In this document: in pieces, positions 58,566 to 64,000 of the stretch
Position numbering within the stretch: position 1 is the first letter of the stretch
How the letters are laid out: every line of letters starts with the position of its first letter
From: Variovorax boronicumulans
GTDB taxonomy: Bacteria; Pseudomonadota; Gammaproteobacteria; Burkholderiales; Burkholderiaceae_C
DNA: 64,000 bases
NCBI RefSeq assembly: GCF_019352895.1
Contig: NZ_JAAAFX010000004.1
Span: 922,714 to 986,713, forward strand
Reading direction: 5' to 3'
The notes under the pieces: generated by a model
Databases searched by the model: none
What the model was told of the DNA's origin: nothing
The model's input: the letters and a program-made list of their open reading frames with translations, nothing else
Position numbers and translations under genes: made by a program

Positions 58566-59108
58566 CAGCGCGGTCTTGTAAGTGCTTGATTAAGCAGAAG
58601 TTTAGAGCACCACCGAAAGCGCTGTGAGGTCGATGCCGTTTGGGCGCCGAGTCCGCAAACCCCGCGCTGAAGCGCAAAGTGGCAGACGAGACGCCCCAGC
58701 CAAGCCGACGCCCACGAAACACCGATACGGAATACCCAGCCGGCAGGCTCCAAGCTGCCGGCGGATCGAAGCGAGCCCACTTGTGTTGATGCTGCTGATT
58801 CAAATTTGCCTGCGCCCGCTGATGCCAGCGGCCTCCGGCATGGAATTGTCCGCAGCGCGCGCCACCCCTGCGCAATCCGCCATGACATCCATGGCGACTC
58901 GACACCGTCCCGGGCTCGCCCCCATCCATGCGCCCCCTCGCCTGCTGCCGTTGAGCTGACGCTCGACAACGGCCGGCCGCGTTCGCGCGGCGGCCAGGCA
59001 GCCGGAGTGTTAGCGGCAATTCCCCCTCGTTTCGCGAAGCGTCGTCCGTGCATCGTTGGCCCGTCAGGGGCCGGTTCGAACGCATATATCTATTAAGGAC
59101 AACGCATC
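58566..59108 (+). other. long 5' leader of rne
   Basis: 543 bp without a convincing gene. It contains strong hairpins: GCCGGCAG/CTGCCGGC (58739-58762), CCGCTG-ATGC-CAGCGG (58816-58831) and GCCGCG-TTCG-CGCGGC (58976-58991). The last 20 nt before the rne ATG are AT-rich with TAAGGA as ribosome-binding site. In E. coli the rne 5' untranslated region (about 360 nt) contains hairpins through which RNase E limits its own mRNA; the same role is plausible here. ORFs in the region show no coding features. Confidence 0.6.
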
Positions 59109-62100
59109 ATGAAGCGGATGTTGATCAACGCCACGCAGCCGGAAGAGCGCCGCCTGGCCATCGTCGACGGGCAGAAGCTCCTCGACTACGAAATCGAAAT
59201 CGAAGGGCGCGAACAGCGCAAGGGCAATATCTACAAGGCCGTCGTGACGCGCGTCGAGCCCTCGCTCGAAGCCTGTTTCGTCGACTACGGCGAGGACCGC
59301 CACGGCTTCCTGCCCTTCAAGGAAATCTCCAAGCAGTACTTCGCCGAAGGCGTGTCGGCCAGCCAGGCCCGCATCCAGGACGCGATCCGCGAGGGCCAGG
59401 AACTGGTCGTGCAGGTCGAGAAGGAAGAGCGCGGCAACAAGGGCGCGGCCCTGACCACCTTCGTCTCGCTGGCCGGCCGCTACGTCGTGCTGATGCCGAA
59501 CAACCCGCGCGGCGGTGGTGTTTCGCGTCGCATCGAGGGCGACGACCGCGCCGAGCTCAAGGAGGCGATGGACCAGCTCGAGTACCCGAAGGGCATGAGC
59601 ATCATCGCGCGCACCGCCGGCATCGGCCGCTCGGCGCCCGAACTCCAGTGGGACCTGAACTACCTGCTCAAGCTCTGGACCGCCATCGACGGCGCGGCCA
59701 AGGGCGCCAAGGGCGCCTTCCTGATCTACCAGGAATCGAGCCTGGTGATCCGCGCGATCCGTGACTACTTCAATCACGACATCGGCGACATCCTGATCGA
59801 CACCGACGACATCTACGAGCAGGCCCAGCAGTTCATGGCCCACGTGATGCCGGAGCATGCGGCCCGCGTGAAGCGCTACCGCGACGACGCGGCGCTGTTC
59901 AGCCGCTTCCAGATCGAGCACCAGATCGAGTCGGCCTACGCCCGCACCGTGCAGCTGCCCTCGGGCGGCGCCATCGTGATCGACCATACCGAAGCGCTGG
60001 TGTCCATCGACGTCAACTCGGCGCGCGCCATCAAGGGCGGCGACATCGAAGAGACCGCCACCCGCACCAACCTCGAAGCCGCCGACGAAGTGGCCCGCCA
60101 GATGCGCCTGCGCGACCTGGGCGGCCTGATCGTCATCGACTTCATCGACATGGACGAGTCGAAGAACCGCCGCGAGGTCGAAAGCCGCCTGCGCGACGCG
60201 CTGCGCCAAGACCGCGCCCGCGTGCAGTTCGGCTCGATCAGCAAGTTCGGCCTGATGGAAATGAGCCGCCAGCGCCTCAAGCCGGCGCTCAGCGAAGGCT
60301 CGTCGATCCCCTGCCCGCGTTGCGGCGGCTCGGGCCACATCCGCGACACCGAATCGAGCGCGCTGCAGATCCTGCGCATCATTCAGGAAGAGTGCCTCAA
60401 GGACAACACGGCCGCCGTGCACGTCCAGGTGCCGGTCGAAGTGGCCTCGTTCCTGCTCAACGAGAAGCGCCCCGAGATCGCCAAGATCGAGCTCAAGCAG
60501 CGCGTGACCGTGCTGATGGTCCCCAACAAGACCTTCGAGACGCCGCACTACAAGCTCGAGCGCCTCAAGCACGACGACCCGCGCCTCGACCACATCCAGG
60601 CCAGCTACAAGATGGCCGAAGAGGTGGAAGACCCGACCTCGGTCACGCGCCGCTCGCAGGAACCCACCAACAAGCAGACGCCGGTGATCAAGGGCGTGCT
60701 GCCCGACGCACCGGCCCCGGTCGCCGTGCCCAAGCCCGAACCGGTGCGCCCGCCCGTCGCGGTGCAGCCGCCCGTGGCACCGCCACCCGCAGCCCCGGTG
60801 GCCGCGCCGGCCGAACGCGGCTTCTTCGCCTTCATCAAGCGCCTGTTCGGTGCCGAAACGCCCGCGGCCAAGCCCGCACCGGCCTCCAGCAACGGCACCC
60901 CCGCCAGCGCCATCCCGGTGGAAGCACCGAAGCCACGCCGCGACGGCCGTGGCGGACGCGACGGCGAAGCCCGCTCGGCACGCGACGGCGAACCACGCCG
61001 CGGCGGCCGCGGTGAAGGCCGTGGCGGCCGTGATGGCGAAGGCCGCAACGGTCGCGACGGCGAGCGCCGCGGCGGACGCGGTGGCGAACGTTCGGGCGAA
61101 CGCGCCGGCGAACGCCAACCGCGTGAAGCCCGGACCGAACTCCGCGCCGACGCACCCGTGCGTGAAGCACGCGAACCGCGCGAACCCCGTGAGCCCCGTG
61201 AAGGTGGCCGCGAAGGCCGCGGTCCGCGCGACGGTGAGCGCCGCAACGGCGGCCGTGGCGAACGCCGCGATGCCGACCGTCCAGTGACGCTGGAAGGCAC
61301 CGAAGGCCAGCAGGAAGCGATTCAAAACCCGGCCCCTGCCGTCGACGAGAACGGTGCCCCGATCGAGCGCGCACCGCGCGCCCGCCGCGAACGCGGCGAG
61401 CGTGGCGAACGCGCAGAGCGCGGCGAACGTGGCGGCGAGCGCAACGGCGAGCCGCGCGAACGCAGCACTGCCGATACCCCCGCACGCTTCCTGAACGGCG
61501 ACGCACCGCCGGCCGACAGCACGACCGAACGCAATGAACGCGCACCGCGTGAAGAGCGTGCACCACGTGAGGAGCGTGCGCCGCGTGAAGACCGTGCACC
61601 GCGCGAGGACCGCGAGCCCCGCGGCGAACGCGCCGGCGAAGGCCGCCGTGAACGCCGCGACGGCGCGCCGCGTCCGGCCGAGTCGACTCCTGAGACGGTC
61701 ACTGCAGCGAACCCCGAAGCCCTGGAAGGTGCAACCGACAACGGCGCACCGACCGAGCAGGCCCCTCGCCAGGACGGCGACGAACGCCGCGGCCGCTCGC
61801 GTGACCGTTACGGCCGCGATCGTCGCGAGCGTGCACCGCGCGAAGGTGACGAAACCGCGACCAGCGCGGGCGCCGAGCCGATCGCCGTGGAAGCGGTCGC
61901 AGCAGCACCCGTCGTCGCACCGGCCCAGCCGGTGGCCGCAGCGGTCGTGCCCGTCGCGGCGCCTGTCGCGACGCCCGCGCCTGAAGTCCAGACCGTGACG
62001 GCAGCAACCGCCCCGGTCCGTACCGAGCGCGCGCCTCGCCCCGCCGCAGCCGCGCCAGCGGTGGCGAACAGCCAGCCGACCAACGGCCGCGGCGCCCTGC

Positions 62101-62372
62101 CGAAGGTTCAGCCCTTTGAATTGCCCCTGGCACAGCTCGCCCAGGTGGCGGAAGGCTCGGGACTGCATTGGGTGAACTCCGACGCCGAGCGCGTGGCGCA
62201 GGTTCGGGATGCCATCGCGGCGGAAATCAAGCCGATCCACGTGCCCCGCGAGCGCCCGCCCGTGCAGGTGCTGAACGAAGGCCCGCTGGTGCTGGTCGAA
62301 ACGCGTCGGGACCTGGCCGCCACGGTGCTGCCTTTCGAACGCGCCGTGCACGAGGGCGACGCCGCCCGCTGA
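59109..62372 (+). CDS. rne: ribonuclease E
   Basis: A 1087-residue endoribonuclease and degradosome scaffold. An S1 domain (about 35-120) and the catalytic core carry Asp301 (IDVNSAR) and Asp344 (VIDFIDM); the zinc-link is Cys402/Cys405 (CPRCGG). After residue ~520 the protein is disordered: a short amphipathic helix (about 570-582, [12 protein letters not shown]) likely binds the membrane, then RG-, RE- and APREER-type repeats (RNA binding), an Ala/Pro stretch, and a conserved C-terminal block from about 1010 ([14 protein letters not shown] to [12 protein letters not shown]). It is essential in most proteobacteria. Confidence 0.96.
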   Translation: MKRMLINATQPEERRLAIVDGQKLLDYEIEIEGREQRKGNIYKAVVTRVEPSLEACFVDYGEDRHGFLPFKEISKQYFAEGVSASQARIQDAIREGQELVVQVEKEERGNKGAALTTFVSLAGRYVVLMPNNPRGGGVSRRIEGDDRAELKEAMDQLEYPKGMSIIARTAGIGRSAPELQWDLNYLLKLWTAIDGAAKGAKGAFLIYQESSLVIRAIRDYFNHDIGDILIDTDDIYEQAQQFMAHVMPEHAARVKRYRDDAALFSRFQIEHQIESAYARTVQLPSGGAIVIDHTEALVSIDVNSARAIKGGDIEETATRTNLEAADEVARQMRLRDLGGLIVIDFIDMDESKNRREVESRLRDALRQDRARVQFGSISKFGLMEMSRQRLKPALSEGSSIPCPRCGGSGHIRDTESSALQILRIIQEECLKDNTAAVHVQVPVEVASFLLNEKRPEIAKIELKQRVTVLMVPNKTFETPHYKLERLKHDDPRLDHIQASYKMAEEVEDPTSVTRRSQEPTNKQTPVIKGVLPDAPAPVAVPKPEPVRPPVAVQPPVAPPPAAPVAAPAERGFFAFIKRLFGAETPAAKPAPASSNGTPASAIPVEAPKPRRDGRGGRDGEARSARDGEPRRGGRGEGRGGRDGEGRNGRDGERRGGRGGERSGERAGERQPREARTELRADAPVREAREPREPREPREGGREGRGPRDGERRNGGRGERRDADRPVTLEGTEGQQEAIQNPAPAVDENGAPIERAPRARRERGERGERAERGERGGERNGEPRERSTADTPARFLNGDAPPADSTTERNERAPREERAPREERAPREDRAPREDREPRGERAGEGRRERRDGAPRPAESTPETVTAANPEALEGATDNGAPTEQAPRQDGDERRGRSRDRYGRDRRERAPREGDETATSAGAEPIAVEAVAAAPVVAPAQPVAAAVVPVAAPVATPAPEVQTVTAATAPVRTERAPRPAAAAPAVANSQPTNGRGALPKVQPFELPLAQLAQVAEGSGLHWVNSDAERVAQVRDAIAAEIKPIHVPRERPPVQVLNEGPLVLVETRRDLAATVLPFERAVHEGDAAR
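61542..61613 (+). repeat. 18-bp tandem repeats inside rne
   Basis: Four successive 18-bp units (61542, 61560, 61578, 61596) encode APREER or APREDR; a degenerate fifth follows. They lie in the arginine-rich RNA-binding part of RNase E. Copy number may vary between strains through replication slippage, always in frame. Confidence 0.75.
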
Positions 62373-62422
62373 CCGTCGCTTGCAGGGGCACCCGCGTGGG
62401 GTGCACCCCTATGCCGACCCGG

Positions 62423-62460
62423 ACGTCGGCCGCCTTCACCGGCGGCCGACGTTTTTTTTT
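62423..62460 (+). terminator. rne intrinsic terminator
   Basis: A 12-bp perfect stem, ACGTCGGCCGCC (62423-62434) and GGCGGCCGACGT (62441-62452), with a TTCACC loop and a T9 run. It isolates rne from the polysaccharide genes downstream. Confidence 0.95.
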
Positions 62461-62761
62461 GTTTCGCCGCCAGCCGACGATCGGAACTCACAGCGCCGTC
62501 GCCACACCCTTCGGGAAACATGTAGCAACAAGGTACTCAGTACTCTTGATGCGTCTTCGTACAAAAGTTCTACAAACGTATTTAGAATGTTGCATCGCAC
62601 AACGTGTTGTCGGACGTGAAATAGTGCCGGTCCTCGGTCTCCTTACAAAATGAGTACCGTAGACTTACAGGACATACTAGAACAAATGTGTTCAAATTCT
62701 TTCCTGTAGTATTAAAGCGTTACACTGCCACGCCGTAGGCAGAAACCCCAAGGGGATTCAC
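62461..62761 (+). other. AT-rich region upstream of the polysaccharide locus
   Basis: 301 bp with no gene I can support. From about 62510 to 62735 the base composition is clearly lower in GC than the rest of the window. It holds small inverted repeats (GTACT-C-AGTAC at 62533-62543; ACAAC-GT-GTTGT at 62599-62610) and possible -10 boxes near 62716-62731 (TATTAA, TACACT). A 34-codon frame at 62549-62653 has no ribosome-binding site. It is likely the promoter and 5' region of the sugar transferase gene, possibly bound by an H-NS-type silencer. Confidence 0.5.
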
Positions 62762-63484
62762 ATGTTTCGTACCGATTCGACTGCGCAAGGCCAACTGCTC
62801 AGGCACCGCTCCTCCGGGCGCGGGGAGCCTGCACCCACGCCCATCGCCGCACAACCGAAGGGTCTGACGTTGCTGCAACGCGGCGTCAAACGAAGCGTCG
62901 ACATCCTCGCGGCCCTGACCTTCTTCACCCTGTTCGGACCCATCTATCTGTGCGTGGCCCTGGCCGTCGCCATCAGCATGGGCCGACCGGTGCACTTCTT
63001 TCAAACCCGTCTGGGCGAAGGCGGCCAGCGCTTCAAGTTCTACAAGTTCCGTTCCATGGTGCGCAACTCCGAGAACATCCTCGACGAGTACCTGAGCAAG
63101 AACGACGTGGCCCGCACCCAGTGGGAGACCTTCCAGAAGCTCGAAGTGGACCCGCGCATCACGCCGCTGGGCCGCCTGATCCGCAAGCTGAGCCTGGACG
63201 AGCTGCCGCAGTTCTGGAACGTGCTCAAGGGCGACATGAGCCTGATCGGCCCGCGCCCCTGCATGGAACGCCAGCGCAGCCTCTATGGCAAGCACTGGGA
63301 TCACTATTGCGCGATGCGTCCCGGCATCACCGGCCTGTGGCAAGTGAGCGGCCGCAACCGGCTGTCCTATGCCCAGCGCGTCGAGCTCGATGCGCAGTAC
63401 GTGAACAACTGGTCGCTCTGGCTGGACATCAAGATCCTCGCCAAGACCGCAACGGCCGTGATCTCGGGCGAAGGCTCGCGCTGA
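62762..63484 (+). CDS. undecaprenyl-phosphate sugar phosphotransferase (bacterial sugar transferase family)
   Basis: A 240-residue monotopic membrane enzyme of the polyprenol-phosphate hexose-1-phosphate transferase family that starts exopolysaccharide repeat-unit synthesis. An N-terminal basic tail leads to a hydrophobic helix (about 45-70), the YKFRSM motif, and the signature DELPQFWNVLKGDMSLIGPRP. The C-terminal PGITGLWQVSGRNRLSYAQRVELDAQYV is intact. It is the short type similar to ExoY. AGGGG lies upstream of the ATG. With the fucose synthase downstream it begins an EPS or capsule locus. Confidence 0.92.
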   Translation: MFRTDSTAQGQLLRHRSSGRGEPAPTPIAAQPKGLTLLQRGVKRSVDILAALTFFTLFGPIYLCVALAVAISMGRPVHFFQTRLGEGGQRFKFYKFRSMVRNSENILDEYLSKNDVARTQWETFQKLEVDPRITPLGRLIRKLSLDELPQFWNVLKGDMSLIGPRPCMERQRSLYGKHWDHYCAMRPGITGLWQVSGRNRLSYAQRVELDAQYVNNWSLWLDIKILAKTATAVISGEGSR

Positions 63485-63485
63485 A

Positions 63486-63526
63486 CGGACCCGGGTCCGA
63501 AACTGCGGCTCGGCCAGGGGCCGCAG
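63486..63526. other. palindromes after the sugar transferase gene
   Basis: A perfect 14-bp palindrome CGGACCCGGGTCCG (63486-63499) directly after the stop, then CTGCGGC (63503-63509) pairing with GCCGCAG (63520-63526). There is no T tract. They could reduce readthrough or stabilise the upstream mRNA. Confidence 0.4.
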
Positions 63527-63684
63527 CGCATATCGCTTCCGGCCTTGCGATAAACGAGGGATGATGCGGCGCAAGGCCCGTACCAACGGGTCGGACGGAG
63601 CGGTCGGTGCACTGCCCGGACCCGGTCCTTCCAAACCTTCTTTTTCCGACGACGGCCTCACAGCCAACCTATCTCAGAGACTCC

Positions 63685-64000
63685 ATGAACGCGCTTCGCA
63701 AAGGCATCTACGTGGCTGGCCATCGCGGCATGGTCGGGAGCGCCATCGTGCGCGCGCTCGAAGCCCGCGGGCACGAACGCATCATCACGCGCACCCACGC
63801 CGAACTCGACCTGACAGACCAGGCTGCGGTGCGCGACTTCTTCGCCACGGAAAAGCCCGACGCGGTGTACCTGGCCGCGGCCAAGGTGGGCGGCATCCAT
63901 GCCAACGCCACCTACCCCGCGGAGTTCCTCTACACGAACCTGATGCTCGAGGCCAATGTGGTCCACGAGGCCTGGCGCAGCGGCGTGACGCGGCTGCTGT
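63685..64000 (+). CDS. fcl: GDP-L-fucose synthase, 5' part
   Basis: The first 105 codons of an extended short-chain dehydrogenase; the window ends inside the gene. The nucleotide-binding [18 protein letters not shown] and the segment [22 protein letters not shown] are characteristic of GDP-L-fucose synthase (WcaG/Fcl), which converts GDP-4-keto-6-deoxymannose to GDP-L-fucose. It lies 200 bp after the sugar transferase. The catalytic Ser-Tyr-Lys region lies beyond the edge. Its partner GDP-mannose dehydratase would be expected nearby. Confidence 0.9.
   Translation, partial: MNALRKGIYVAGHRGMVGSAIVRALEARGHERIITRTHAELDLTDQAAVRDFFATEKPDAVYLAAAKVGGIHANATYPAEFLYTNLMLEANVVHEAWRSGVTRLL

Noticed and set aside
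58624..58959. 111-codon frame in the rne leader
   Set aside because: No ribosome-binding site, no recognisable domain, unusual composition; the structured leader explains the region better.
61542..61613. Tandem repeats considered as a CRISPR-like array
   Set aside because: Units are contiguous without spacers and stay in frame inside rne, encoding APREER.
59064..62351. 1095-codon frame antisense to rne
   Set aside because: Low-complexity Ala/Arg/Gly translation mirroring the repetitive rne tail; no start signals or motifs.
62549..62653. 34-codon frame in the AT-rich region before the sugar transferase
   Set aside because: No ribosome-binding site and no pathway-related codon run such as the one in the asd leader; looks like chance.

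Overview
The window is about 64 kb of GC-rich, densely coding bacterial chromosome. Gene order and protein sequences point to a betaproteobacterium of the order Burkholderiales, most likely family Comamonadaceae and close to Variovorax. The diagnostic blocks are acnB/mdh/gntR/sdhCDAB-sdhE-gltA, leuCDB-asd-fimV-truA-trpFBA-accD, and rpmF-plsX-fabHDG-acpP-fabF-rpoE-rseAB-degQ-lepAB-rnc-era-recO-pdxJ-acpS-nagZ. Almost everything is core metabolism or housekeeping. I saw no rRNA or tRNA genes, insertion sequences, prophage genes or CRISPR array.

Layout. 1-2406: end of a four-gene cassette (acyl-CoA dehydrogenase, PIG-L deacetylase, NodS-like methyltransferase, GT2 glycosyltransferase) whose cistrons overlap by 4 nt or more; its product is unknown. 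2450-7894 (minus): TCA-cycle genes acnB, an exported protein, a CoA-ester lyase, a possible 38-codon micro-ORF and mdh. 8082-14088 (plus): a GntR/HutC regulator divergent from mdh, then sdhCDAB, sdhE and gltA. 14249-18752: an entericidin-like lipoprotein, a LysR regulator with a dyad upstream, and leuCDB. 18812-19258 (minus): an SRPBCC protein. 19335-28246 (plus): a candidate attenuator leader, asd, fimV, truA, trpF, trpB, trpA, accD. 28293-33073: yggT (minus), then a Lon-substrate-binding-domain protein, lysS, an Hsp70-family protein and a YgjP-like metallopeptidase.

33080-52816 (all minus, read right to left): yceD-rpmF-plsX-fabH-fabD-fabG-acpP-fabF-ygfX-like-rpoE-rseA-rseB-degQ, an unusual 522-bp intergenic region, then lepA-lepB-DUF4845-rnc-era-recO-pdxJ-acpS-nagZ. 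This joins fatty-acid synthesis, the sigma-E envelope-stress module, protein secretion, RNA processing and ACP activation. 52855-55356 (plus): maf, an RsmI-like methylase and an MFS transporter. 55364-58565 (minus): sppA-like peptidase, Rieske protein, phosphoglycolate-phosphatase-like HAD and rluC. 58551-62460 (plus): rne with a long 5' leader and strong terminator. From 62461 the sequence becomes AT-rich and a polysaccharide locus begins (sugar-phosphate transferase, GDP-L-fucose synthase cut by the window edge).

The most interesting non-coding signal is upstream of asd. A 33-codon peptide ends in a run of isoleucine, threonine and lysine codons, products of the pathway Asd feeds, and is followed by mutually exclusive hairpins. 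This looks like a ribosome-mediated attenuator. Also notable are a putative ~66-nt RNA gene and a phased repeat cluster upstream of lepA, a terminator hairpin ending 8 nt before plsX, a 21-bp dyad upstream of the LysR gene, two palindromes between mdh and gntR, and the long rne leader.
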